Below are positions 1-10,326 of a DNA stretch of 64,000 bases, piece after piece. A program made the position numbers and the translations under genes. The notes below the pieces were generated by a model that saw only the letters and a list, made by a program, of their open reading frames with translations, made no database searches and was not told where the DNA came from. Within the stretch, counting starts at the first letter, position 1. The number at the start of each line of letters is the position of its first letter. The stretch comes from an uncultured SAR86 cluster bacterium (GTDB taxonomy: Bacteria > Pseudomonadota > Gammaproteobacteria > Magnimaribacterales > D2472): assembly GCA_902591925.1 (NCBI GenBank), contig CACJCN010000003.1, positions 62,001-126,000 of the forward strand, written 5' to 3'.

Positions 1-429
1 AGAATAGCTATTCCTGCAAGATATAGAATTGACTTTAAAACTCAGAATCATAATGAAATTGTAATAACAAAAGATCCTCAATATCCATCTATAAAACTTT
101 ATCATCATTCAGAATGGCAAAGGATTTCAACAAAACTTCAATCACTTCAGGGCTTAGACCCTATCGTTAGAAACTTGCAATGGACGATACTGGGCAATGC
201 CTATCAAACAGATATTGATATTGAGGGTAGGATGTTAGTTAGAATTCCCTCAGATTTGCAAAACTATGCCCAAATAAATGAACAGAAACAAGTTGCTTTA
301 GTTGGAATGGGAAATAAATTTGAAATTTGGAACATTAAAAATTGGGAAATGCGACAAACAGGAGGATCTCTTTCGACAGAGATTTTGGATGTTGTACTGC
401 CTGAAAGTATTAAAGAGATGTCATTTTAA
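1..429 (+). CDS. mraZ: MraZ, transcriptional regulator (5' end truncated by window edge)
   Basis: Frame 1 is open from base 1 (RIAIPARYRIDF...); second half GRMLVRIPSDLQNYA is MraZ-like; lies at the head of the dcw cluster. Confidence 0.85.
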   Translation, partial: RIAIPARYRIDFKTQNHNEIVITKDPQYPSIKLYHHSEWQRISTKLQSLQGLDPIVRNLQWTILGNAYQTDIDIEGRMLVRIPSDLQNYAQINEQKQVALVGMGNKFEIWNIKNWEMRQTGGSLSTEILDVVLPESIKEMSF

Positions 430-437
430 AGGGGAGT

Positions 438-1550
438 ATGATGAATTTTGAAGTAGTTGAAACAAAACAAGAAAACGCAAAAATAAAAGTTGTTGGAGTT
501 GGTGGCGGTGGCGGAAATGCAATACTTCATATGATCAATCATGATATCAAGGGCGTAGATTTTATTTGTGCAAATACTGATACTCAAGCTCTAAAATCTG
601 TAAAAACTGCAACTACACTGAAACTTGGCAATGGTTTAACAAAAGGATTAGGTGCTGGAGCAGATCCTGACATTGGAAGAAGAGCTGCTGAAAGTGACAG
701 AATGGCAATTGAAGAATTATTATCTGGTGCAGATATGGTTTTTATTACTGCTGGAATGGGAGGAGGCACAGGAACTGGAGCTGCACCTGTAATTGCATCA
801 ATTGCAAAAGAATTAGGAGCGTTGACTGTTGCTGTAGTCACAAAACCTTTTAAATTTGAGGGAAAAAAGAGAATGGGAGCTGCAGAGAAAGGACTTGCAT
901 CATTAGTTGAAGAGGTAGACAGCCTTGTAACCATTCCAAATGAAAAACTTTTTGAAATATTAGGATTAGATACATCTATGCAGGATGCTTTTGCAAAATC
1001 TGACGACGTTTTAAAGGGAGCTGTTCAAGGAATTTCAGACATAATTATGCAAAGAGGTCATGTAAATGTTGACTTTGCTGATGTAAAAGCTGTTATGTCA
1101 GAAAAAGGAATTGCCATGATGGGTACTGGTATAGCAAGTGGCAAGAATAGAGCAGAAGCTGCAGCAACAATGGCTGTAAAAAGTGAATTGTTGGATGATA
1201 TTAATCTTAAAAATGCTAGAGGTGTTTTGGTGAATATTACAGGTAAAGAACCTACTCTTAGAGATCAAGCTGAGGTTGCAGACATCATTGATGATATTGT
1301 TAGTGAAGATGCAAATATTATTTATGGTCTTGTTTTTGATAAAAATTATAAAGATGAAATTAAAGTAACAATTGTTGCAACAGGTGTGGATCAAAGAGCA
1401 CCTTCTTTAGTAATAGATAACGAACCATCAATAAAATTAAATCCTGTTGGTTTGGATAAAGATAAAACCAGTCAAAAAGTTGGCACGTCGTCTGCAGAGG
1501 AAATTGATTTCCTTGATGTGCCGACTTTTATGAGAAAACAAGTAGATTAA
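438..1550 (+). CDS. ftsZ: Cell division protein FtsZ
   Basis: GVGGGGGNA, tubulin signature GGGTGTGAAPV, C-terminal peptide LDVPTFMRKQ. Confidence 0.98.
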   Translation: MMNFEVVETKQENAKIKVVGVGGGGGNAILHMINHDIKGVDFICANTDTQALKSVKTATTLKLGNGLTKGLGAGADPDIGRRAAESDRMAIEELLSGADMVFITAGMGGGTGTGAAPVIASIAKELGALTVAVVTKPFKFEGKKRMGAAEKGLASLVEEVDSLVTIPNEKLFEILGLDTSMQDAFAKSDDVLKGAVQGISDIIMQRGHVNVDFADVKAVMSEKGIAMMGTGIASGKNRAEAAATMAVKSELLDDINLKNARGVLVNITGKEPTLRDQAEVADIIDDIVSEDANIIYGLVFDKNYKDEIKVTIVATGVDQRAPSLVIDNEPSIKLNPVGLDKDKTSQKVGTSSAEEIDFLDVPTFMRKQVD

Positions 1551-1551
1551 A

Positions 1552-2445
1552 ATGCTTCATTTTCCAGTTTTACTGGAAGAATCCATTGATTTTTTAGTAA
1601 ATGACATAAACGGTCATTACATTGACTGTACTTTTGGCAGAGGTGGACACTCAAAGTTAATTTTAGATAAATTATCCAAAGATGGACTTTTAACAGGAAT
1701 CGATAAAGATCCTGATGCATTTGAATATGCTTTGAAATTTCAAAATGATAATTTCAAGATTATTAATGATTCGTTTAATAACATTGAGAAATACTTTAAA
1801 GAAGAAAGCATTGACGGAATTATCTATGATCTTGGTACATGCTCGACTCATCTTGATCAACCTGAAAGGGGGTTTAGCTTTAATAAAGATGGCCCACTCG
1901 ATATGCGCTTTAATAATAAAAAAGGTACACCACTTTCTGTATGGTTAGAAAATGCCTCAGAAGAACAAATAAGAGATATTCTTTATAAATTTGGTGATGA
2001 AAAACATGCAAAATTAATTAGTAATGCAATTGTTAAAAGCAAAATTAAGAATAAGATTTCAACAACGACTCAGCTTTCAAATATTATTAAAGACATACAT
2101 CCTGAAAAAAATAAAAAAATTCATCCAGCAACGAAATCTTTTCAAGCTTTTCGTATTTTTATAAACAACGAACTTGAAGAATTTGCAGAATCTCTTAAAG
2201 CAGCAGAAAAACTTTTAAAGTTAGGTGGTTATATAGTAACAATAGCTTTTCATTCATTAGAAGATAATATTATCAAAAATTTTTTTAAACCATCCTTGGT
2301 ATCTTTCCCCAAAGATATTCCTATAAATAACAAAGAAGAAAAGAGATTTAAATGTATTGCAAAAAAAGTCAGGGCCTCTAAAGATGAAACAAATATTAAT
2401 CCAAGATCAAGAAGTGCAATAATGAGGGTCTTTCAAAAAATATGA
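1552..2445 (+). CDS. rsmH: 16S rRNA m4C1402 methyltransferase RsmH (MraW)
   Basis: DCTFGRGGHS, LGTCSTHLDQPERGFSF, IAFHSLEDNIIKNFF. Confidence 0.96.
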   Translation: MLHFPVLLEESIDFLVNDINGHYIDCTFGRGGHSKLILDKLSKDGLLTGIDKDPDAFEYALKFQNDNFKIINDSFNNIEKYFKEESIDGIIYDLGTCSTHLDQPERGFSFNKDGPLDMRFNNKKGTPLSVWLENASEEQIRDILYKFGDEKHAKLISNAIVKSKIKNKISTTTQLSNIIKDIHPEKNKKIHPATKSFQAFRIFINNELEEFAESLKAAEKLLKLGGYIVTIAFHSLEDNIIKNFFKPSLVSFPKDIPINNKEEKRFKCIAKKVRASKDETNINPRSRSAIMRVFQKI

Positions 2446-2711
2446 TTAAAAAGAAAATAATATTTCAATATTTATTTTTATTAGTTTTAATCTTTATTCT
2501 AAGTATAGAAAAGATTAAATTATCATGGGAAATAAGTACTCTTTATAACAATAGTGAAAATATAAAAGTTGAGCTTGAAAAACTCAAAGATCTCAATCTT
2601 AAATTAACAACACAGTACCATTTAGAAAATTCTCCAGCAATTATTGAAAAAATTGCTAAAGAAGATTTAGGAATGACAAAAAAGAGGCCTAAAAAAATTA
2701 GTTATGAATAA
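2442..2711 (+). CDS. ftsL: Cell division protein FtsL
   Basis: Short single-TM protein with coiled coil between rsmH and ftsI; overlaps both. Confidence 0.8.
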   Translation: MIKKKIIFQYLFLLVLIFILSIEKIKLSWEISTLYNNSENIKVELEKLKDLNLKLTTQYHLENSPAIIEKIAKEDLGMTKKRPKKISYE

Positions 2712-4323
2712 TAAACTCAATTACTTAAATTGGAGATTTATACTAATAGCTGTTGCTATTTTTGTTTGCTTGATTGCAATAATCTTTAAGATTTTCTCAT
2801 TGCAATTTTTTGAGAGTAATTTCCTTCAGAATGAAGGTAACAAGAGGTATGTTAAATACAAAGACATTGTGCCAGTAAGGGGAACTATATACGATAGAAA
2901 CAATTTTCCATTAGCGGTATCGGTCATTAATTATGATCTTTATGCTTTAAGGGGATTTACAAAATCTCAGCTGCTTAATATATCAGAAAGAGTTGATTTG
3001 GATATTGATCCTGGAATTGAAGTTTTCAACAAGAAAACGCTTTTAAAGAAAAACATTTCAAATGAGGCACTAATAGAAATCAGAAATTCAAGATTTAAAA
3101 ATATAGAGGTGGAGGTTCGTCACAGTAGACATTATCCGCTGGGCGATCAAATTGCACCTTTAATCGGATTCTATGGTAAAGATGGGGCACAAGAGGGACT
3201 TGAAAAAAGTTATGACAGGGTTTTATCAGGTAAAAAGGGGAGGCAAAAATACTTTAAGAATGCTAAACAAGAAATCATTTCAAAACCTATCGAAGTTTCT
3301 AGAACGCTACAAGGAAGTGACATACATCTAACTATTGATAGCACTTTACAATTTTATGCATACAAATTCTTAGTTGAGGCCATTAAAAGCAACAAAGCAA
3401 AATCTGGAACAGCTATAATTTTAAATAATATAGATGGCGAAATACTGGCAATGGCAAGCTTTCCATCATATAACCCAAATCATCCTCAAAGAAAGATACA
3501 AAAAAACAGGGCTTTGGTGGATGCATACGAGTTGGGATCAGTCTTGAAACCCATAGTTTTGTCAAAAGCTCTTGAACAAAAAATTGTGAATATCGATGAG
3601 TATATAGACATACCAAGAAGACTGTATCTTAATGACAAGATTATTGTCGATTCAAAGCAATATGAGAAACTAACGCCAGCAGAAATAATTACATATTCTA
3701 GTCAAATCGGAGCATCTAAAATTGCTTTAGAGCTGGGATATGATGATCTAAAATCAAATTATTATGATTTTGGTTTTACAAAACCAATTTCAATTAACTT
3801 TCCATCATCCGCATTTGGCTATATGGCCATTAAGGATAAAATTCTTGACAAAGAACTTGCAAGTTTAGGGTATGGTTATGGCTTAACAATTAGTCCTTTT
3901 CAGATAGCATCAGCTTATTCAGTATTTGCTAACAATGGGATTTTTAAAGATTTTAAGCTTCTCAAAGACGAAGATGTTTCATCGAGAAGAGTTATTTCTG
4001 AATCAACTGCATCAAATATTTTGAAAGCTTTAGAAATGGCTACAAAAGACGGAACAGGAAAAGCTGCAAATGTTACTGGGTTTTCTCAAGGAGGTAAGAC
4101 TGGAACTGTTCATCAAATAAGATCTGGATCAGGTTATGCAGAAGATATGTATAGAGCTTCATTCATTGGAATAACGCCTTTAAACAAAAACTCTCTGACA
4201 ATATTTGTTTCTATAGATGAACCAAGTTTAGATTCATACTCTGGTGGCAGTGTGGCAGCACCCGCTTTTGCAAAGATAGCAGAAAATTCTCTAAATCACT
4301 TAGGATATTTTGAAGATGAGTGA
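2704..4323 (+). CDS. ftsI: Peptidoglycan transpeptidase FtsI (PBP3)
   Basis: GTIYDRN, SxxK (GSVLKP), KTGT box, dcw position. Confidence 0.95.
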   Translation: MNNKLNYLNWRFILIAVAIFVCLIAIIFKIFSLQFFESNFLQNEGNKRYVKYKDIVPVRGTIYDRNNFPLAVSVINYDLYALRGFTKSQLLNISERVDLDIDPGIEVFNKKTLLKKNISNEALIEIRNSRFKNIEVEVRHSRHYPLGDQIAPLIGFYGKDGAQEGLEKSYDRVLSGKKGRQKYFKNAKQEIISKPIEVSRTLQGSDIHLTIDSTLQFYAYKFLVEAIKSNKAKSGTAIILNNIDGEILAMASFPSYNPNHPQRKIQKNRALVDAYELGSVLKPIVLSKALEQKIVNIDEYIDIPRRLYLNDKIIVDSKQYEKLTPAEIITYSSQIGASKIALELGYDDLKSNYYDFGFTKPISINFPSSAFGYMAIKDKILDKELASLGYGYGLTISPFQIASAYSVFANNGIFKDFKLLKDEDVSSRRVISESTASNILKALEMATKDGTGKAANVTGFSQGGKTGTVHQIRSGSGYAEDMYRASFIGITPLNKNSLTIFVSIDEPSLDSYSGGSVAAPAFAKIAENSLNHLGYFEDE

Positions 4324-5779
4324 ATATGAAGAAATATTAGGTATAAAAATTCCTAAAAATACCAAAATTAAAGCTGTGACCAATTCATCAAAGAAGGTAA
4401 CAAAGGATTCAATTTTTTTTGGATTCAAAGGAACTAAAGTTCATGGAAGCAAGTATGCTAAAGATGCCATTAAGAATGGAGCATCGTTGGTTATTCACGA
4501 CGATCCTTTGTTTGTAAAAAATAATGAAAAGATAATTTACTCAAAAGATCTAAAAAAAAATATTATTAAATTTTTAGATTCCTTTTATTCAATTGACATT
4601 AATAGTAATAATTTTTTCGCATTTACAGGCACAAATGGCAAGTCGTCAACTGCTTACATTTGTCATCAATTACTTCGAAATATGGATTATGAATCTTTAT
4701 ACATAGGTACCTTGGGTATCAAACATAATGATGAAAAAATTCAAACAAAATTTTCAAATAAAACAACTCCAGATATATTTGAATTATATGAAATACTTGA
4801 TTCACTTAATTACGGTTTAGACTCTATAAGTATATGTCTGGAAGTATCATCTCATTCGCTTGATCAAAATAGGCTTGATGGCATCCAATGGCTAAATTCC
4901 GCATCAATATTAAATATTGGTGAAGACCATTTGGATTACCATAAGGATATTTCTTCTTATAGAGACTCAAAATTTAGTATCTTTAAAATGAATTCGCCAA
5001 TAAAACTTGTTACTGATGAATCTAATAACTTTGTAAAGAACTATGATTATTTAAAAGAAACAAAGTTGACATCTATAAGTAATAAAAATAATTTTTCTGA
5101 TGTTTATTATAAAATTACAAAAGCTAATTTTAAAAATTGCGAATTTAAAATATTTCTTAATAACCCACCAAGCGGGCAAGAAATATATAAAAATAAGAAA
5201 TATAAATTTAAATGTACTCTTTTTCCAGAGTTTAATATTACTAATCTTGTATTTGCAATTTCTTCAATAGGATTTGATGAATTCTCTGATAAGCATGTTA
5301 ATGATCTATCTTTCATCAAGTTACCAAAAGGTAGGACTGAGGTTATAAATAATATTTCTAAAAATATAATCATAGACTATGCCCATAATTCTCACTCTTT
5401 TGAAGTGCTATTGTGTTCAATCAAAAAATATTTCGATAATTTAATTTTAGTTTTTGGGTTTGGAGGCGATAGAGATAAATCTAAACGATCAAAGATGTTA
5501 AAAATTGCTTTAGACAATTCATCTAAAATTTTTTTAACATCAGACAATTCCAGGAGTGAGAAATTTGAAAATATTATAAAAGATGCCATGAAAGGGAATA
5601 ATCAGAGAGACATAACAATCATAGAAGATAGAAAAGAGGCAATAATCAATGCAAATAAATTTTTGGATAAAAATAGTTGTTTGTTAATTCTTGGTAAAGG
5701 ACATGAACAAACTCAAGAAATTGATGGAAAAATTTATCATTTTAGTGACCATGAGGTAATTGATGAAATTTATAACTAA
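4316..5779 (+). CDS. murE: UDP-MurNAc-tripeptide synthetase MurE
   Basis: FTGTNGKSST P-loop, LEVSSHSLDQNR, DYAHN; the ORF-track start at 4310 is TTG, ATG is at 4316. Confidence 0.94.
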   Translation: MSEYEEILGIKIPKNTKIKAVTNSSKKVTKDSIFFGFKGTKVHGSKYAKDAIKNGASLVIHDDPLFVKNNEKIIYSKDLKKNIIKFLDSFYSIDINSNNFFAFTGTNGKSSTAYICHQLLRNMDYESLYIGTLGIKHNDEKIQTKFSNKTTPDIFELYEILDSLNYGLDSISICLEVSSHSLDQNRLDGIQWLNSASILNIGEDHLDYHKDISSYRDSKFSIFKMNSPIKLVTDESNNFVKNYDYLKETKLTSISNKNNFSDVYYKITKANFKNCEFKIFLNNPPSGQEIYKNKKYKFKCTLFPEFNITNLVFAISSIGFDEFSDKHVNDLSFIKLPKGRTEVINNISKNIIIDYAHNSHSFEVLLCSIKKYFDNLILVFGFGGDRDKSKRSKMLKIALDNSSKIFLTSDNSRSEKFENIIKDAMKGNNQRDITIIEDRKEAIINANKFLDKNSCLLILGKGHEQTQEIDGKIYHFSDHEVIDEIYN

Positions 5780-7103
5780 TACTTCAGATTTAGCAAAATT
5801 TCTTAATAAGAAAATAAAATTTAATGCATTAATAAAATCAATTTCAACTGATACAAGATCATTAAAAAAGAATTCATTATTTATAGCTATAAAAGGTGAA
5901 AATTTTGATGGAAATGATTTTGTTGATGAGGCACTCTCAAAAGGTTCAAATATTATTATTGCTGATAATAAACGTTTTAAAAACAATAAAGATAAAAGAA
6001 TTATATGGGTGAATGATTCGATAAAAGCACTTAAAACAATATCAAATAACATCATCAAAGATTATGGTGGTAACGTAATTGCGATTACTGGCAGCAATGG
6101 AAAAACAACAACAACAAATATTATTGGTAAAACCCTTAAAAATAACTCAAAAACTTTAAAAAATTTTAATAACGAAATCGGTATGCCTCTGAGCTTGATG
6201 AATGCTTCTTTTAAATCAAAGAATTTAATTTTTGAAATCGGTGCCTCCAAATTAAATGACATTGATTATCTTAGTAAAATCTTACAACCTAATGTTGGAT
6301 TAATAACAAATATTGGAAATTCACATTTAGAGTCCCTGAAGAATATTGATGGTGTTTTTAAAGTAAAGTCTGAAATAGTTAAAAATATTAAGAAAAATGG
6401 CTTTTTAGTTGTACCTAATGATAATAAGAAGCATCTTAATAAATGGAAAAAAATGAGATCAGACATAACAACAATTTCTTTTGGTATGAAGGATGATTCT
6501 GATTTTTATCCTATTGACATAAAGATTAAACAAAATGGACTAAGCTTTTTAGTCACCTCGAGACTGCTTGAAAAACCAATAAAAATATCATCTTCACTGG
6601 AAGGAGTTCATAATGTTAAAAATATTCTTTCAGCATGTGCAGTGCATTATTGTCTGGGTCAAAACCTACAGGATTTTTCAAAATCAATTAGCTTATCTAA
6701 ACTAGACAATTTAAGGCAAGTAAAATACAAATGGCTAAAAGGATCTACCTTAATTGATGATAGTTATAATGCAAATCCAGATTCTACAAAAAAATCTATT
6801 GATTTATTAAGTAATTACAACAAAAAAACTGTCTTATTATTAGGAGACATGTTGGAGTTGGGCAGGTATAAAAATAAACTTCATAAAGAAGTTGGGGAAT
6901 ATGCAAAATCTAAGGGAATCAGGAAATTGATTGCATTTGGCAATCTTACAAGACATTCAATTGATGGCTTTGGAAAAAATGGGATTTTTTTTAATGATGA
7001 GACTAAGTTAAAAAACTATTTAAGGAAAAATATAACGTCAAAAAATGTTATCTTAATAAAAGGTTCAAGAGGTATGAAAATGGAGCGATTTATAGATGTT
7101 TGA
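5763..7103 (+). CDS. murF: UDP-MurNAc-tripeptide:D-Ala-D-Ala ligase MurF
   Basis: [30 protein letters not shown]. Confidence 0.96.
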   Translation: MKFITNTSDLAKFLNKKIKFNALIKSISTDTRSLKKNSLFIAIKGENFDGNDFVDEALSKGSNIIIADNKRFKNNKDKRIIWVNDSIKALKTISNNIIKDYGGNVIAITGSNGKTTTTNIIGKTLKNNSKTLKNFNNEIGMPLSLMNASFKSKNLIFEIGASKLNDIDYLSKILQPNVGLITNIGNSHLESLKNIDGVFKVKSEIVKNIKKNGFLVVPNDNKKHLNKWKKMRSDITTISFGMKDDSDFYPIDIKIKQNGLSFLVTSRLLEKPIKISSSLEGVHNVKNILSACAVHYCLGQNLQDFSKSISLSKLDNLRQVKYKWLKGSTLIDDSYNANPDSTKKSIDLLSNYNKKTVLLLGDMLELGRYKNKLHKEVGEYAKSKGIRKLIAFGNLTRHSIDGFGKNGIFFNDETKLKNYLRKNITSKNVILIKGSRGMKMERFIDV

Positions 7104-8181
7104 GTATTTGGGTACAGTTTTAGTATCTGTTGATCCTGGTTTTGACGTTCTAAGATACTTAACTGTGAGAACAATTGGTGGAACGGTAACAGCGCTTTTG
7201 CTTTCAATCTTGATGGGCCCATTAATCATTAATTCTCTCAAATCAATGCAATTTGAGCAGTTTGTCAGAAAAGATGGACCACAATCCCACTACAAAAAAA
7301 CGGGTACGCCCACAATGGGAGGACTACTTATATTGTCTTCTTTAATAATTTCAACTCTTTTATGGGCTGATCTTGGAAATAGATATATTTGGGTTGTATT
7401 AGGAGTAACCATAGGTTTTTCAATAATTGGTTTTTTTGATGATTATTTAAAAATTAAAAATAAAAGCTCCGATGGACTATCTTCAAAACAAAAGATTTTT
7501 TTTCAATCCTTGATTGCGGTTATATCAATAACATATCTATATTACTCAGCTGAGATTATTCCTGAACAGTCTTTTATTGTTCCTTTTTTTAAAGATTTAA
7601 TAATCCCCATGTCTCCCTTTGTTTTTATTTTTATTGGAGTGTTTGTATTAGTTGGCTCTTCGAATGCGGTCAATTTGACAGATGGGCTGGACGGTCTTGC
7701 AATTCTTCCCTCAGTCTTGATTGGAGGAGCACTTGGCTTAATTGCTTATGCTATGGGGAACCAAAATATAGCAGATTATTTATATCTGCCACATCTTCCA
7801 TTATCTGGAGAGTTAATAGTGTTCTGTGGGGCACTAATTGGATCAGGCATTGGTTTTCTATGGTATAACACATATCCAGCTCAAGTATTCATGGGAGATA
7901 TTGGGTCACTAAGTCTCGGAGCTATATTAGGAATAATCGCAATTATTTTAAGACACGAATTAGTTTTTGCAATTATGGCTGGAGTATTTGTAATGGAGAC
8001 TCTAAGTGTAGCAATTCAAGTAATTTCGTTTAAAACAAGAGGTAAGAGAGTTTTTTTAATGGCACCAATTCATCATCATTTTGAACTTAAGGGCTGGGCT
8101 GAGCCTAAGATTATTGTTAGATTTTGGATAATCACACTTGTTTTAATTCTGATTGCATTATCAACATTAAAGTTAAGGTAA
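7096..8181 (+). CDS. mraY: Phospho-MurNAc-pentapeptide transferase MraY
   Basis: [43 protein letters not shown]. Confidence 0.98.
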   Translation: MFEYLGTVLVSVDPGFDVLRYLTVRTIGGTVTALLLSILMGPLIINSLKSMQFEQFVRKDGPQSHYKKTGTPTMGGLLILSSLIISTLLWADLGNRYIWVVLGVTIGFSIIGFFDDYLKIKNKSSDGLSSKQKIFFQSLIAVISITYLYYSAEIIPEQSFIVPFFKDLIIPMSPFVFIFIGVFVLVGSSNAVNLTDGLDGLAILPSVLIGGALGLIAYAMGNQNIADYLYLPHLPLSGELIVFCGALIGSGIGFLWYNTYPAQVFMGDIGSLSLGAILGIIAIILRHELVFAIMAGVFVMETLSVAIQVISFKTRGKRVFLMAPIHHHFELKGWAEPKIIVRFWIITLVLILIALSTLKLR

Positions 8182-8187
8182 GGTTAA

Positions 8188-9216
8188 GTGAGATCTCTAA
8201 TATATGGTTATGGGGATACAGGTAAATCTTTTGAAAGATACTTAAAAGATAAAAAAATTGATTTTGATATTTTTGATTCAAATATTGCTGAATATAATCA
8301 AAATTATAACTTTGAAGACTTTGATCAAATTTTGTGCAGTCCTGGAATACCAAAAGACATTTTTGAGAATATTAAGAGCCAAAATATCAATACATTTACA
8401 GATGTAGACATTTTTTTTAATGAAGACAAATCTGTAAAAATTGGTATTACCGGAACTAACAGGAAAAGCACTACAGCATTTCATTTACATCAATTATTAA
8501 ATAAATATAAATCTTCAAATTTAGTAGGCAATATTGGAAATACAATGTTGGACTTTATCAATAATGGAAAAGAGTTCTCAATAATTGAATTATCAAGTTT
8601 TCAATTAGATAAGATGAATCAAAATCGGCTTGATTTTGGCATTTTGCTTAATATTGAAGAAGATCATCTTGATTATCATGGCGACTTTAAATCTTATAAA
8701 CTAGCAAAAGAAAAAATTCTCTCAGCTAATGAAAGCATTTCTTTTGAGATAGATCCGTATAATCTATTTAAATGGATTACTGGCAAAGAAGCTAAAAAAA
8801 TACAATTAAAAAATCTTCCATATAGATTTGAACATATATCTGAAAAAATTATTAATGATTCAAAGTCAACAAATTATCATTCTTTGAAGTACGCAATGAA
8901 AAAAGCAAAAAAATGCTTTAATAGTGAATATATTTTGATTGTGTGTGGAAATCCTAAAAAAGAAAAATATAAAGAAATTCATCTTAAAGATCCAAGCGAA
9001 GTTTATATTTTTGGAAAGCATTCCTATCAAATAAATAAATGTATTGAGCATCCTAAAAAGAAATTATTTAAGAATATTAAAGAATTATTTGAATTTGTTC
9101 ATACTAAAAAAAGTACATGTAATATACTTTTTTCTCCTGGTTATCCAAGCGGTGATGACTTCAAAGATTTTAACGAAAGAGGTGAGATCTTCAACATTCA
9201 CGCATTTAATAAATAA
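8188..9216 (+). CDS. murD: Divergent, shortened UDP-MurNAc-L-Ala:D-Glu ligase (MurD-like)
   Basis: Position between mraY and ftsW; LPYRFE...INDSKSTN, NIEEDHLDYHG, FKDFNERGEIF; several catalytic motifs altered (see findings). Confidence 0.85.
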   Translation: MRSLIYGYGDTGKSFERYLKDKKIDFDIFDSNIAEYNQNYNFEDFDQILCSPGIPKDIFENIKSQNINTFTDVDIFFNEDKSVKIGITGTNRKSTTAFHLHQLLNKYKSSNLVGNIGNTMLDFINNGKEFSIIELSSFQLDKMNQNRLDFGILLNIEEDHLDYHGDFKSYKLAKEKILSANESISFEIDPYNLFKWITGKEAKKIQLKNLPYRFEHISEKIINDSKSTNYHSLKYAMKKAKKCFNSEYILIVCGNPKKEKYKEIHLKDPSEVYIFGKHSYQINKCIEHPKKKLFKNIKELFEFVHTKKSTCNILFSPGYPSGDDFKDFNERGEIFNIHAFNK

Positions 9217-10326
9217 ATGAATATTAGTAGGAGTGATATTTTGGTAATTTTGCCATTGGGTTTATTGCTTATTATAGGTTTGGTAATGGTAACTTCATCA
9301 AGCATATATATTGCTGATGATATGACCTCTAATCCATTCCATTTTGCTAAAAGACAAGCATTATTTATATCAGTGGGACTATTTTCAATGACATTTTTCT
9401 TAATATTGCCATCAGATTTTCTTTTAAAGTCCGATTGGATATTTATGTTATTGAGCATAATTCTTTTAATTATTCTTTTTATTCCTGAAGTTGGTACAAG
9501 CGTGAATGGGAGTATTAGATGGATAAGAATGGGACCAATTAATATACAACCCTCGGAGATTTGTAAATTTAGTTTAATTCTATATATTTCTGGATACTCT
9601 GTTAGAAGAATGTTAGAAATGAATTCGCTTAGAAGTTTCTTAAAACCATTATTTCTATTATTCATAATATCTTTACTAGTAATGGGACAACCTGATCTTG
9701 GTTCTACAGCCATCATTTGCTTTCTAGTTGTTGGTATTCTTTTTTATGCAGGCATATCTTTCTATCAAATTTGTTTGCTAGTTTTATTAATTATTTTGTT
9801 AGGTTACTTAGCCATAACGTCTTCACCAATGAGATTAGCTAGGGTTTTAGCATTCACAGATCCTTTTGCATTAGATGTTGTGCAAAACGCAGGATGGCAA
9901 TTGTCCAATTCTTTAATAAGCATTGGTCAAGGTGGATGGTTTGGTCTTGGCCTAGGAAATAGTTTTCAAAAAAGCTTTTTTTTACCTGAAGCTCATACAG
10001 ATTTTATATTTGCAATTTTAGTTGAGGAACTTGGAATAATAGGAGGCATGTTCTTAATTTTTTTATATGTGACTATGTTGATTGGATTGATTTTTATATC
10101 TTTTGATTCTTTCAAAAAAGATAGATTATTTCAGGGATATGTAGTGTTTGGTGTATTTCTTTTAATATCAATCCAAGCCTTGTTTAATATAGCAGTAAAC
10201 ATTGGTCTTTTGCCTACTAAGGGCCTTACATTACCTTTTATCAGCTATGGAGGAACAAGTATCATTATAATGTTATCTTTAATGGGGATTGTCCTTAGAA
10301 TAAATAATGAAAATAAAGTTCTTTAA
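9217..10326 (+). CDS. ftsW: SEDS glycosyltransferase FtsW
   Basis: PEAHTDFIFAILVEELG, LPFISYGGTS. Confidence 0.97.
   Translation: MNISRSDILVILPLGLLLIIGLVMVTSSSIYIADDMTSNPFHFAKRQALFISVGLFSMTFFLILPSDFLLKSDWIFMLLSIILLIILFIPEVGTSVNGSIRWIRMGPINIQPSEICKFSLILYISGYSVRRMLEMNSLRSFLKPLFLLFIISLLVMGQPDLGSTAIICFLVVGILFYAGISFYQICLLVLLIILLGYLAITSSPMRLARVLAFTDPFALDVVQNAGWQLSNSLISIGQGGWFGLGLGNSFQKSFFLPEAHTDFIFAILVEELGIIGGMFLIFLYVTMLIGLIFISFDSFKKDRLFQGYVVFGVFLLISIQALFNIAVNIGLLPTKGLTLPFISYGGTSIIIMLSLMGIVLRINNENKVL

Noticed and set aside
584-934. 116-aa minus-strand ORF antisense to ftsZ
   Set aside because: Shadow ORF of a strongly conserved gene; no ribosome-binding context or motif.
5684-6058. 124-aa minus-strand ORF across the murE/murF junction
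   Set aside because: Lies opposite two conserved CDSs; low-complexity Phe/Ile/Leu composition is typical of antisense AT-rich frames.
9198-9716. 172-aa minus-strand ORF antisense to ftsW
   Set aside because: Entirely within a well-supported ftsW frame; hydrophobic composition mirrors the sense codons and no family motif was recognised.
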